From: Neomesorhizobium albiziae
GTDB taxonomy: Bacteria > Pseudomonadota > Alphaproteobacteria > Rhizobiales > Rhizobiaceae
Reading direction: 5' to 3'
DNA: 64,000 nt
Assembly: GCF_900114255.1 (NCBI RefSeq)
Contig: NZ_FOSL01000021.1
Location: 24,430-88,429 of the forward strand
Positions 8,405-16,899 of this stretch are shown in pieces. Numbering within the stretch: position 1 is the first letter of the stretch; each line of letters opens with the position of its first letter. Below the pieces are notes generated by a model. That model was not told the DNA's origin and made no database searches. It was given only the letters and a program-made list of their open reading frames with translations. The translations under genes and the position numbers were made by a program.

Positions 8405-11400
8405 TTAGGCCGCCGTCTGATAAGCCGGTTCGGGCTTCTGTGCCAGCATATCAGCGACATTTGCCTTCACCTTTTTCACCGCCTCCTCCTTGACCGGGCC
8501 GTAGCCGCGTATGTCCATCGGCGCCCTGGCAAGCGCGAGCTGCGCCTGCGGCCCGCTTTCGCCGAGCCGCGCCAGCATCGTCGCGACCAGGTCTTCGTAC
8601 CATCCGATCAGGTCGCGCTCCATGCGCCGCTCGGCGGTGTAGCCGAAAATGTCGAAGGCGGTGCCGCGCAGCCCCTTCATCCGCGCCAGCAGCCTGAACG
8701 GCGCCTGCATCCACTGGCCGAACTGTTTCTTGCGCGGCCTGCCCCGCGCATCCCTCCCGAGCGGCAGGAGCGGCGGTGCGAGGTGGTAGTTCACCTTGAA
8801 ATCGCCCTCGAAGTTCCGCCGCAGCTCGTCAAGGAAGCCGGTTTCCATGTGCAACCGCGCCACCTCGTATTCGTCCTTGTAGGACATCAGCTTGAACAGC
8901 GAACGCGCCACCGCGTCGGTCAGCGCCTCTGAAGCGAACGGCTGTTCGGCGGTCCGTACACGCTCGACTGCTGCCCTGTAGCGCGCGGCCCAGGCATCGT
9001 TCTGGTAGTCGCGCAGGAAAGCCTCGCGCCGCGCAATCACCTCGTCCAGCGTCTCAGCGGCAGGCGCGGCATCAGGTTCGGCAAAGGCCCGGTCGACGCA
9101 GGCCAGGCGTCCCGCAGCGAACGCTTGCTTGTTCTTGTCAACCTCGACGCCGTTCAGCGTCACAGCCTGCATCAGCGCCTCCAGGGACACCGGAACCAGC
9201 CCCTTCTGCCAGGCAAAACCTAGCATGATCATGTTGGCGAAAACCGTATCGCCAAACAGGTTATCCGCCAGTTCATTGGCGTTGAAGGTCTCGACATTCT
9301 CGTTGACCAGCACCTTGGCGATCGCCGCGAGCCTCGTGCGCGACGCAAGGTCGGCATCGCGGAAACGCACAATGTCGCCGGTCGGCATTTCGGCGGCGTT
9401 GACCACAGCCCTCGTTCCGCAGCGATAGGCCGTCGATGCTTTCGGCGAGGAGGACACGACGAGATCGCAGCCGATCAGCGCGTCGGCGGCGCCCTGGTCG
9501 ATGCGCACCTGGTTGATGTCATCCGGCTTGCGGCCCAGCCGAATGAAGCTCAGCACCGGGCCGAATTTCTGCGCGAAGCCGGTGAAATCCAGCACCGACG
9601 CTCCCTTGCCTTCGAGATGTGCTGCCATGGTGATCACCGCGCCGACGGTGATGACGCCGGTGCCGCCGACGCCGGTGACCAAAAGGTCGTAGGGTTTGTC
9701 GAGCGAATGCAGCGCCGGATTCGGCAATCCCCTCGCCTTGTCCGCGTAGCCGCTGCCCGATGCCTTCTTCCGACGCGTTGCGCCCTCCACCGTCACGAAG
9801 CTCGGACAGAACCCATTGAGGCAGGAAAAATCCTTGTTGCAGCTCGACAGGTTGATCTTGCGCTTGCGACCGAATGGCGTCTCCTTCGGTTCCACGCTCA
9901 GGCAGTTCGATTCCACCGAGCAGTCGCCGCAGCCCTCGCACACCAGTTCGTTGATGAAGGCGAAACGCTTGGGGTCTTCTAGCGTGCCGCGCTTGCGCCG
10001 CCGCCGTTTCTCTGTGGCGCAGGCCTGCTCGTAGATCAGCACCGAAACGCCCGGCACCTCGCGCAGCTCCCGCTGCACCGGATCGAGGTCGCGGCGGTGA
10101 TGGATGGTGACGCCTTTCGGCAGTTCGGCCCGGTCGAACTTGTCCGGATCATCGGAAACCAGCGCGATCCGCTCGACGCCTTCCGCCCGCACCGTCTGGG
10201 CGACGGCGTGGACGCTGACCGGCCCGTCGACCGGCTGGCCGCCTGTCATCGCCACCGCATCGTTGTAGAGGATCTTGTAGGTGATGTTGGCTTTCGCCGC
10301 GATCGCCTGGCGGATAGCCATGGAGCCGGAATGGTAATAGGTGCCCTCGCCGAGATTCTGGAAGATGTGCCCGTTGCCGGTAAACTTCGACGACGCCGCC
10401 CAGTTGACGCCTTCGCCGCCCATCTGGATCAGCGAGCTCGTCTCGCGGTCCATCCAGCTCGCCATGAAATGGCAGCCGATACCGGCGAGCGCCTTGGAGC
10501 CCTCCGGCACCTTGGTCGAGGAATTGTGCGGACAGCCTGAGCAGAAATAGGGCGTGCGCGCCGCACCCGGAACCTGGATCAGCCGGCCGGCATCCGGCGA
10601 CAGCGCTGCTGCCTTTTCGGTGAGCCCAAGACCGGGAAACATCGCGTCGAGCCGCTTGGCGACGATCGGCGCCAAAAGGCGCGGCGACAATTCGCCAGTC
10701 CATGGGATCAGCCGCTCGCCCGCCTCGTCGCGCTTGCCCACCATGGCGCGCGGCTTGTGGCCGGGATAGTCGTAGAAATATTCCTTGAACTGGCTCTCGA
10801 TGATGCCGCGCTTTTCCTCGACGACCAGAACCTCATGTTTCTCCTTGACGAAGTCGAGCGCATCGCGACGCGCCAGCGGCCACACCATGCCGACCTTGTA
10901 GATGTCGATGCCGATGCGCCGGCATTCTGCCTCACCGAGGCCCAGGAGCCGCAACGCCTCCATCAGGTCAAGGTGCGCCTTGCCGGTGGTGACGATGCCG
11001 TAGGTCGCATGCGGAACGACATAGATATGGCGGTCGATCGGATTGGCCTCGGCGAAGGCGAACACGGCGTGTTTCTTCGCCTCCATGCGCTCCTCGATCT
11101 GCGGGCCGGGCAGGTCCGGCCAGCGATAGTGGAGGCCGCCGGGCGGCGCGGCGAAATCGGGTTCGTTGAAAACGCGCGGCGGCAAAATGTCGACGGAAGC
11201 GGCGGACTCCACCGTCTCCGAAATCGCCTTGAAACCCACCCACATGCCGGAAAAGCGCGATAGCGCGTAGCCATATTCGCCGAACGCCAGATATTCGGCC
11301 ACCGAAGCGGGGTTCAGCGTCGGCATGAACCACGCCATGAAAGCGACGTCCGACTGGTGCGGCATCGAGGAGGACACGCAGCCATGGTCGTCGCCGGCCA

Positions 11401-11851
11401 CCACCAGCACACCGCCATGCGGCGAGGAGCCGTAGGCGTTGCCATGCTTCAGCGCATCGCCGGCGCGGTCGACGCCAGGCCCCTTCCCGTACCACAGGCC
11501 GAACACGCCTTCGACGGTGCGGTCGGGATTGGTCTCGACCTGCTGCGATCCGAGCACTGCCGTCGCAGCCAGATCCTCGTTCACCGCCGGCAGGAACTCG
11601 ATCCGGTTTTCGGCGACCAGTTTCTCGGCGCGCCACAGTTCGAGGTCGACGCCGCCGAGCGGTGAACCCCGGTAACCGGAGATGAAACCGGCGGTATCGA
11701 GGCCGGCGGCGCGGTCGCGGCGCGCCTGATCGAGCGCCACCCGCACCAGCGCCTGCGTACCGGTCATGAAGACCCGGCCTTCTGCCTTGAGATAGCGGTC
11801 GTCCAGCCGGTATCCCGCGCCTTGTATCTGCTGCTGGGTGGCTTGATCCAT
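8405..11851 (-). CDS. Indolepyruvate:ferredoxin oxidoreductase, fused-subunit form
   Basis: This 1148-residue protein starts after GCGGAGGAAG. It joins what are IorA and IorB in archaea. The N-terminal pyrimidine-binding half contains SGYRGSPLGGVDLE near residue 58. The thiamine-diphosphate half follows with YFCSGCPHNSS near 430. A cysteine cluster CEGCGDCSVESNC near 637 and a later SSCNKDFSCLNGFCP block probably bind iron-sulfur. The gamma-type domain begins at VTGVGGTGVITVG near 728. It oxidatively decarboxylates aryl-pyruvates such as indolepyruvate and phenylpyruvate to acyl-CoA, passing electrons to ferredoxin or a quinone-linked acceptor. The aminotransferase downstream probably supplies the substrate. 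The divergent AsnC-type gene is a likely regulator. Confidence 0.93.
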   Translation of the reverse strand: MDQATQQQIQGAGYRLDDRYLKAEGRVFMTGTQALVRVALDQARRDRAAGLDTAGFISGYRGSPLGGVDLELWRAEKLVAENRIEFLPAVNEDLAATAVLGSQQVETNPDRTVEGVFGLWYGKGPGVDRAGDALKHGNAYGSSPHGGVLVVAGDDHGCVSSSMPHQSDVAFMAWFMPTLNPASVAEYLAFGEYGYALSRFSGMWVGFKAISETVESAASVDILPPRVFNEPDFAAPPGGLHYRWPDLPGPQIEERMEAKKHAVFAFAEANPIDRHIYVVPHATYGIVTTGKAHLDLMEALRLLGLGEAECRRIGIDIYKVGMVWPLARRDALDFVKEKHEVLVVEEKRGIIESQFKEYFYDYPGHKPRAMVGKRDEAGERLIPWTGELSPRLLAPIVAKRLDAMFPGLGLTEKAAALSPDAGRLIQVPGAARTPYFCSGCPHNSSTKVPEGSKALAGIGCHFMASWMDRETSSLIQMGGEGVNWAASSKFTGNGHIFQNLGEGTYYHSGSMAIRQAIAAKANITYKILYNDAVAMTGGQPVDGPVSVHAVAQTVRAEGVERIALVSDDPDKFDRAELPKGVTIHHRRDLDPVQRELREVPGVSVLIYEQACATEKRRRRKRGTLEDPKRFAFINELVCEGCGDCSVESNCLSVEPKETPFGRKRKINLSSCNKDFSCLNGFCPSFVTVEGATRRKKASGSGYADKARGLPNPALHSLDKPYDLLVTGVGGTGVITVGAVITMAAHLEGKGASVLDFTGFAQKFGPVLSFIRLGRKPDDINQVRIDQGAADALIGCDLVVSSSPKASTAYRCGTRAVVNAAEMPTGDIVRFRDADLASRTRLAAIAKVLVNENVETFNANELADNLFGDTVFANMIMLGFAWQKGLVPVSLEALMQAVTLNGVEVDKNKQAFAAGRLACVDRAFAEPDAAPAAETLDEVIARREAFLRDYQNDAWAARYRAAVERVRTAEQPFASEALTDAVARSLFKLMSYKDEYEVARLHMETGFLDELRRNFEGDFKVNYHLAPPLLPLGRDARGRPRKKQFGQWMQAPFRLLARMKGLRGTAFDIFGYTAERRMERDLIGWYEDLVATMLARLGESGPQAQLALARAPMDIRGYGPVKEEAVKKVKANVADMLAQKPEPAYQTAA

Positions 11852-11874
11852 GATCTGGCTTCCTCCGCATAAAG

Positions 11875-11977
11875 CTGTCGATAGACAGTTTATCGGATGG
11901 CGCTGGACAAATTCTCCAAATCCCCCTCTGATTAGGCAAAGATCGGCACAACCTACCGAATTACCGTATGATTTCGG
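11875..11977. promoter_or_regulatory. Divergent promoter region with two candidate AsnC-type sites
   Basis: The region lies between the oxidoreductase (start 11851, minus) and the AsnC-type gene (plus). It holds CTGTCGATAGACAG at 11875-11888, with 5-bp inverted arms, and an inverted pair CCGAA...TTCGG spanning 11956-11977. Lrp/AsnC proteins commonly bind imperfect dyads of about 15 bp in such divergent regions. Their role as operators here is inference from position and symmetry only. Confidence 0.35.
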
Positions 11978-12006
11978 AACACTTTTTCGATTTGGGAGAA
12001 CTATCC

Positions 12007-12465
12007 TTGGAACTCAGCGAAACCGACCGCCGCCTGTTGCGCGTGCTTCAGGCCGACGCGCGCATTTCCAACCAGGAACTCGCCGAGCGCGCCGGCATGT
12101 CGGCTTCCGCCTGCTGGCGGCGGGTCAAGGCGCTGGAGGATGCCGGCGTCATTACCGGCTATCCGGCAATCGTCAGCGCAGAAAATGCCGGCCTGAAATT
12201 CAGCGCCATCGTCCATGTCACGCTGACCCGACACGAGACGTCTCATGTCGCGACCTTTATCGCGCGTATCGTCGAGCGGCCCGAGGTACTTGAATGCTTT
12301 TCGACGACCGGCGAGGCCGACTACCATTTGCGCGTCGTCTGCCAGGACAAGGACGCCTACAATGTCTTTCTGGAGGATTTTCTGTTCCGCTTGCCCGGCA
12401 TTGCGCATGTCCGCACCAATCTGGTGCTGAAGGACATCAAGCTGCACACGCGCGTTCCCGTGTAG
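12007..12465 (+). CDS. Lrp/AsnC-family transcriptional regulator
   Basis: I choose the TTG start at 12007 because GGGAGAA ends 6 bases upstream and the protein then begins ELSETDRRLLRVLQ, the normal start for this family. An ATG at 11968 would add 13 residues and place the ribosome site inside the gene. The 152-residue product has an N-terminal winged HTH (ARISNQELAERAGMSASACWRR, about residues 18-39) and a C-terminal RAM/ligand domain ending with the typical TNLVLKDIKLHTRVPV. It is transcribed away from the indolepyruvate oxidoreductase and probably senses an amino acid, such as an aromatic one, to control that operon. The ligand is not evident. Confidence 0.9.
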   Translation: MELSETDRRLLRVLQADARISNQELAERAGMSASACWRRVKALEDAGVITGYPAIVSAENAGLKFSAIVHVTLTRHETSHVATFIARIVERPEVLECFSTTGEADYHLRVVCQDKDAYNVFLEDFLFRLPGIAHVRTNLVLKDIKLHTRVPV

Positions 12466-12474
12466 CAATCCCTG

Positions 12475-13179
12475 CTATTCCGCCGCCGGCACCACCGCAT
12501 CGGCTGCTGCGGCCACGCGCACGCGTGCATGCTCCGGCCAGCGCTCCAGCGCCTGGCGTCCCGCATCGGTGAGGTCGTAGACGCCACGGTCGGCGCGGAC
12601 GAACCAGCCATAGACGTTGCGGCGCAGGATCTTCACGACATTCGGCATGCCGGCCTTCAGGTCGCGCGGCCGCCTCGGACCGTCTGCCATCGCAGCGGCG
12701 CACGCCAGCGCTTCCTGCCGATAGGCGGTCATGATCGGTCGGCGCGATCCGCCACCCATGGCGGGGTCGCCCTGCCGGCGCTTGTGTTCGTCGATCAGGC
12801 GCGAGCGTCGGCGCGGATCGCGGCGCGGCGCCGGAGCGACGGGACTGAGCAGCACATGCACCTCGCCGCGTTCGGTGATGCCGAGCAGCCCGAAACCGAG
12901 CCGACGGCAGAGGTTGCGGAACCGCGCATCGGCTTCGCGGCCCTTGCCGCGCGAAGACATGGAGGCCGCCAGCCACACCTCGTCGCTCGCCGCGATGCGG
13001 TCGATGCCTTGCAGCACGAGTTCGAGATTGAACCGGAGCTTGAGTTCGCAAACGACGACGATCGGCGGCTCGCCGGGGCTCAAGGCGAGCAGATCGCAGC
13101 CGCCGATCTCGCCTTTGACGGCAAACCCCAGCCTCTCGAGGAAATTCTTCACGGGAATATAGAGCGAAGTTTCCGGCAC
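12475..13179 (-). CDS. DUF2161 protein with PD-(D/E)XK nuclease-like core
   Basis: The 234-residue protein begins MPETSLYIPVKNFLERLGF. An alpha-beta core contains Glu24, Asp29 in GCDLLAL, and Glu45/Lys47 in VVVCELKLRF. This spacing is the PD-(D/E)XK pattern of nuclease and phosphodiesterase folds. The C-terminal half is Arg/Lys-rich and ends with a winged-helix-like stretch (VVKILRRNVYGWFVRADRGVYDLTDAGRQAL). The family (DUF2161) is common in alphaproteobacteria, but I know of no demonstrated function. It converges with the AsnC-type gene, leaving only 9 bases between stops. A DNA-processing or repair role is possible; the neighbours do not suggest a pathway. Confidence 0.8.
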   Translation of the reverse strand: MPETSLYIPVKNFLERLGFAVKGEIGGCDLLALSPGEPPIVVVCELKLRFNLELVLQGIDRIAASDEVWLAASMSSRGKGREADARFRNLCRRLGFGLLGITERGEVHVLLSPVAPAPRRDPRRRSRLIDEHKRRQGDPAMGGGSRRPIMTAYRQEALACAAAMADGPRRPRDLKAGMPNVVKILRRNVYGWFVRADRGVYDLTDAGRQALERWPEHARVRVAAAADAVVPAAE

Positions 13180-13390
13180 GAGGATCTAGCCCCTCGCCCC
13201 GCGCGTCCGTGACCCTAATGCCGGCAAATGCCGGGTGTGGCATGTCGGCCGAAAAGCCGAATCAAAGGCAACGGAGTTCATGCCGCATGAAGCATCCTCC
13301 CCGCCTGGTTCGCAACCGTCGGTCGGTGAACCGAAATAGCGGCTCGGTGAAATGTTCGAGCAAAATTTCATATCGACTTGCCTTTCCTGT

Positions 13391-13417
13391 TTTCACTTAA
13401 TACGATGTTAAGTGAAA
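13391..13417. promoter_or_regulatory. Perfect operator palindrome before the XRE-cupin gene
   Basis: TTTCACTTAA (13391-13400) and TTAAGTGAAA (13408-13417) are perfect 10-bp inverted arms around a 7-base spacer. The site ends 11 bases before the start codon of the XRE-cupin regulator at 13429, so bound protein would block transcription or translation initiation. Autoregulation by this regulator, with control of the polyamine-type genes downstream, is the simplest reading. Confidence 0.6.
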
Positions 13418-13428
13418 CGGGATGAGCC

Positions 13429-14085
13429 ATGCCACGCGCAAGAGCTTCCAGGACAGACGGACTGAATGGCGCCGGCTCGCAGCAGGCCAGTGGCGTCGGC
13501 CCCCGCATCAAGGCTCTCCGCACCGCCAGAAGCGTTTCGCTGCGCCAGCTTGCCGACATGATCGGCACTACGGCCAGCTTCATCAGCCAGCTCGAGCGTA
13601 ACCTCTGCGGCGCCAATACCCCCACGCTGATGAAGATTGCCGCGGCACTTGATCTCGGCATCAACGACCTTTTCGAAGACAACGGCCGGCCACCGCACAA
13701 GGTGCTGACCCGCGAACACCGGCCGGTCGTTCCGGTCGGTGTCGGTGGCCGCAAGATGCTGTTGTCGCGCCGGCCGATCCACGAATTCGAGGTCTATGCC
13801 GGGCATTTCGAAGTCGGCGGCTCGACCGGCGCGGAAGCCTACACGCATGGAGGCGATCACGAGATGTTCATCGTGCTCAAGGGCACTGTGGAACTGACGC
13901 TTGGCGACGAGAGCCACATCATGGGCGAAGGCGATAGCGTCGAATACGCAACCTCGACGCCGCACCGCACGGTGAATGTCGGCGACACGCCGGCGGAGGT
14001 CTTGTGGATCATCGCACCGCCCACCAGCGGCGCAGTTGAACTCGATCAATACAGGCCCGGAAACCGCTCGCATCCGGGTGAATAA
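13429..14085 (+). CDS. XRE-family regulator with C-terminal cupin (PuuR-like)
   Basis: The 218-residue protein has an XRE-type helix-turn-helix at about residues 22-75 (SLRQLADMIGTTASFISQLE) and a cupin_2 fold at about 125-205 with HGGDHEMFIVLKG and DSVEYATSTPHRTVN. This architecture is shared with PuuR and related regulators that sense small ligands through the cupin. It sits directly upstream of, and in the same direction as, a polyamine-type ABC operon and an FAD amine oxidase. Control of polyamine or amine uptake is therefore likely. A perfect 27-bp operator dyad lies just upstream. The ligand itself cannot be read from the sequence. Confidence 0.88.
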   Translation: MPRARASRTDGLNGAGSQQASGVGPRIKALRTARSVSLRQLADMIGTTASFISQLERNLCGANTPTLMKIAAALDLGINDLFEDNGRPPHKVLTREHRPVVPVGVGGRKMLLSRRPIHEFEVYAGHFEVGGSTGAEAYTHGGDHEMFIVLKGTVELTLGDESHIMGEGDSVEYATSTPHRTVNVGDTPAEVLWIIAPPTSGAVELDQYRPGNRSHPGE

Positions 14086-14117
14086 GAAACGCGAGTCTTC
14101 GAATGGGAGAGTTGAAC

Positions 14118-15188
14118 ATGAGACTGAAAATAGGACGTGCAGTTGGCTTGGCCGCGCTTCTGGCCACAACAGCCGCACTGGCGCAGTCGAAGCCGGTCGC
14201 CGGCGAAGTGGCCGAGGGTTCGCTGAAGGGAAAGACGCTTACCTTCGTGTCCTATGGCGGCATCTATCAGGATGGCCAGATCGCCGCGCTCAAGGAATTT
14301 ATCGACAAGTCGGGCGTCCAGTTGCTGAGCGACGGTCCGACGGAGACCTCGAAGCTCCAGGCGCAGGTGGAATCCGGAAATGTCACCTGGGATGTTGTCG
14401 ATACCGCCGATTTCCCGCCCTATGTCTATTGCGGCAAGCTGTTCCAGAAGCTCGACTTCTCGAAGATCGACATCTCCAACATTCCGGAAGGCCAGGTCAG
14501 CGAGTGCAGCGTGCCCGCCATGAACTACGGCGTCGTGCTGATGTACAAGAACGAGACATACAAGGACAATCCGCCGAAGAGCTGGGCCGATTTCTTCGAC
14601 ACCGAAAAATTCCCCGGCTCTCGCGCCATCGAAGGCAGTGGCGATTTTTCCGGCGGCTTCATGGAGCAGGCGCTGCTTGCTTCCGGCCAGCCTGTCGACA
14701 ATCTGACGGTTGCCGATATCGACAAGGCGGTCGAAAAGATCAAGGCGATCGGCCCCGACACGATTTTCTGGAAAACTGGCGCGGAATCGCAGCAGCTCGC
14801 TGAATCCGGCGAAGCCGACATGATTGCCATGTGGACCGGTCGGGCTATGACCGCCGTGAAGAACGGCGCGGCCTACACGCCGGTGTGGCAGGATTGGCTG
14901 GTCGTCATGGATCAGCTGACCATCCCAATGGGCGTCAAGGATCCGGATGCCGCGCATGCGCTGATCAACGCCTATCTCGGCAAGGCGTCGCAGGAGACGC
15001 TCGCCAAGACCACCTCCTATACGCCGATCCACAAAGACGCCAAACCCGAGGTCGACGAGATCACCGCCGCGTTCATGACCAACACGCCGGACAAACTGAA
15101 GGTCGGCTACCAGCAGAACATCAAGTTCTGGGTCGCCAATTTCGAAGCGGCAAACGAGAAATGGAGCGCCATGCTGGCTGGCAACTGA
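14118..15188 (+). CDS. Periplasmic substrate-binding protein, polyamine type (PotD-like)
   Basis: I start at ATG 14118, which follows GGGAGAG by 7 bases, rather than the in-frame ATG at 14103. The product has 356 residues and begins with a clear Sec signal peptide (MRLKIGRAVGLAALLATTAALAQ). The mature protein belongs to the spermidine/putrescine-binding fold, with TFVSYGGIYQDGQIAALKEF near residue 40 and NYGVVLMYKNETYKDNPPKSW in the middle. It is the first gene of the transporter after the regulator, followed by two permeases and an ATPase. The substrate is probably a polyamine or related cation, but opine- or amino-acid-like ligands also occur in this family. Confidence 0.88.
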   Translation: MRLKIGRAVGLAALLATTAALAQSKPVAGEVAEGSLKGKTLTFVSYGGIYQDGQIAALKEFIDKSGVQLLSDGPTETSKLQAQVESGNVTWDVVDTADFPPYVYCGKLFQKLDFSKIDISNIPEGQVSECSVPAMNYGVVLMYKNETYKDNPPKSWADFFDTEKFPGSRAIEGSGDFSGGFMEQALLASGQPVDNLTVADIDKAVEKIKAIGPDTIFWKTGAESQQLAESGEADMIAMWTGRAMTAVKNGAAYTPVWQDWLVVMDQLTIPMGVKDPDAAHALINAYLGKASQETLAKTTSYTPIHKDAKPEVDEITAAFMTNTPDKLKVGYQQNIKFWVANFEAANEKWSAMLAGN

Positions 15189-15210
15189 GCTTGATTGACG
15201 GGCCGCATCG

Positions 15211-16116
15211 ATGGCACGCACTGGCACGACGGCGATGGACAGCCTGGCGAATAACGCCCCGGCTGTCCCGGCCTCGGAACGCGGGACGCAACGCATGGCC
15301 GACCAGCCATTCTGGCTGGTCGTGCCTGCGCTCGTCCTGCTCGTTGGCGTGCTCGGTGTGCCGCTCGCCATCATCGTCATCCGCAGTTTTGCCGAGCCAG
15401 ACTGGGGATTGCAGAATTACGCGTGGTTCTTCAATTCCCCGGTCAACCTCACCGTCCTGCAACGCACCTTCACCATCTCCGCCTGGGTGACGCTGGTCTG
15501 CGTCGCCTGCGGTTATCCCTACGCTTACGTGATGACAGTGGTCGGGCCGCGGCTCAGGCTTCTGCTTATCCTTTGCGTGCTGGTGCCGTTCTGGGTCTCG
15601 GGCGTCGTACGCACTTTGGCCTGGGTGATCCTCTTGCAGGATTCCGGCGTCATCAACTCCATCCTGCGCGGCGTCGGCTTCGGCGCCGTGAAACTCATCC
15701 GGACCCAGACCGGTGTGGTGATCGGCATGGCGCAGGTGCTGCTGCCGTTCATGATCCTGCCGCTCTACTCGGTGATGAAGACCATCGATTTGAGGCTCAT
15801 GCAGGCGGCGCGCAGCCTGGGCGCCAGCCCGGCACGCGCCTTTGTTCAGGTCTACATGCCGCTATCGCTGCCCGGGGTTTACGCCGGCGCCATCATCGTC
15901 TTTATCCTGGCGCTCGGTTTCTACATCACGCCGGCGCTGCTCGGCGGACCGCGCTCCACCATGCTCTCGACGCTGATCCAGAACCAGGTGCTGAGCCTGC
16001 TCAACTGGGGGCGCGGCGGCGCCATGGGCGTCGTGCTTCTGGTCGCCACCTTCGTGCTGCTTGCGATCGCTATGCCGTTGATGCGGCAGCCGCACCGTCG
16101 GGGGCGGGACGCATGA
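15211..16116 (+). CDS. ABC transporter inner-membrane permease (PotB-like)
   Basis: The 301-residue protein has about six membrane segments, beginning with FWLVVPALVLLVGVLGVPLAIIV near residue 30. The EAA-type cytoplasmic loop is visible as LMQAARSLGASPARAFVQVYMPLSLPG, which contacts the ATPase. The N-terminal 25 residues are polar, and an internal ATG at 15235 is an alternative start. The stop overlaps the start of the second permease as ATGA, so the two are translationally coupled. It is one half of the transmembrane channel of the polyamine-type importer. Confidence 0.9.
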   Translation: MARTGTTAMDSLANNAPAVPASERGTQRMADQPFWLVVPALVLLVGVLGVPLAIIVIRSFAEPDWGLQNYAWFFNSPVNLTVLQRTFTISAWVTLVCVACGYPYAYVMTVVGPRLRLLLILCVLVPFWVSGVVRTLAWVILLQDSGVINSILRGVGFGAVKLIRTQTGVVIGMAQVLLPFMILPLYSVMKTIDLRLMQAARSLGASPARAFVQVYMPLSLPGVYAGAIIVFILALGFYITPALLGGPRSTMLSTLIQNQVLSLLNWGRGGAMGVVLLVATFVLLAIAMPLMRQPHRRGRDA

Positions 16117-16898
16117 AGCTTCCCACCCGCATCATCCTCGGCCTGTTCTGCCTGCTGGTGGCGGTATGGCTGGTTGCGCCGACCTTTGTCGTCGTGCCGA
16201 TGTCGTTCAACGAAAAGAAGTCGCTCGCCTTCCCGCCGGATGGTTTCTCCTGGCAATGGTATCAGAACTTCTTCACCAACCCGGAATGGTCGGCTAGCCT
16301 CGTCAGTTCGCTGAAAGTCGCCGCCGTCACCGCGGTTTTCGCCACCATCATCGGCACGCTCGCCGCCTTCGGGCTCGACCGCATGAAGAGCCGCACCAGC
16401 GGCGTGTTGCGCGCGCTTTTGATTACCCCGATGGTGGTGCCGGGCGTCGTGCTGGCTGTCGGTATCTACGCGGTCTATCTCGACACGCATCTGGTCGGCA
16501 CCATGACCGGCTTTGTGCTCGCCCACACCATGCTCGCGGTTCCGTTCGTCATCATCGCGGTGTCGGCCAGCCTCGAAGTTTTCGACAAGCGGCTCGAAAC
16601 CGCCGCCACCAGTCTCGGCGCCAGCCGGTTGACTGCCTTCCGCACCGTCACGCTGCCGCTCATCGCGCCCGGCATTCTGTCCGGCCTGCTGTTTGCCTTT
16701 GTCACTTCCTTCGACGAGATCATCGTCGCACTTTTCATCACCAGCCCGTACCTGAAGACACTGCCGGTCCAGATCTTTTCCTCGATCACGCGCGACGCCG
16801 ACCCGACAGTCGCTGCCGTCGGCACCATCCTGTTCATCACCACATCGCTGGTCATCGGCGCCGGCCTCATCATCGGCTCGCGCCAGGGGAGACGCTGA
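16113..16898 (+). CDS. ABC transporter inner-membrane permease (PotC-like)
   Basis: The start at 16113 overlaps the preceding stop by ATGA and gives 261 residues; the longer open frame upstream is a shadow of the first permease. It begins with a membrane helix (IILGLFCLLVAVWLVAPTFVVVP). The EAA loop is LETAATSLGASRLTAFRTVTLPLIAPG. The FDEIIVALFIT stretch in a late membrane helix is typical of PotC-type subunits. It pairs with the upstream permease to form the importer channel. The ATPase gene starts two bases after its stop. Confidence 0.9.
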   Translation: MKLPTRIILGLFCLLVAVWLVAPTFVVVPMSFNEKKSLAFPPDGFSWQWYQNFFTNPEWSASLVSSLKVAAVTAVFATIIGTLAAFGLDRMKSRTSGVLRALLITPMVVPGVVLAVGIYAVYLDTHLVGTMTGFVLAHTMLAVPFVIIAVSASLEVFDKRLETAATSLGASRLTAFRTVTLPLIAPGILSGLLFAFVTSFDEIIVALFITSPYLKTLPVQIFSSITRDADPTVAAVGTILFITTSLVIGAGLIIGSRQGRR

Positions 16899-16899
16899 C

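Noticed and set aside
14046..15380. 444-residue minus-strand frame over the polyamine-binding protein gene
   Set aside because: The plus-strand gene has a signal peptide, ribosome site and family motifs; the antisense frame is a high-GC shadow.
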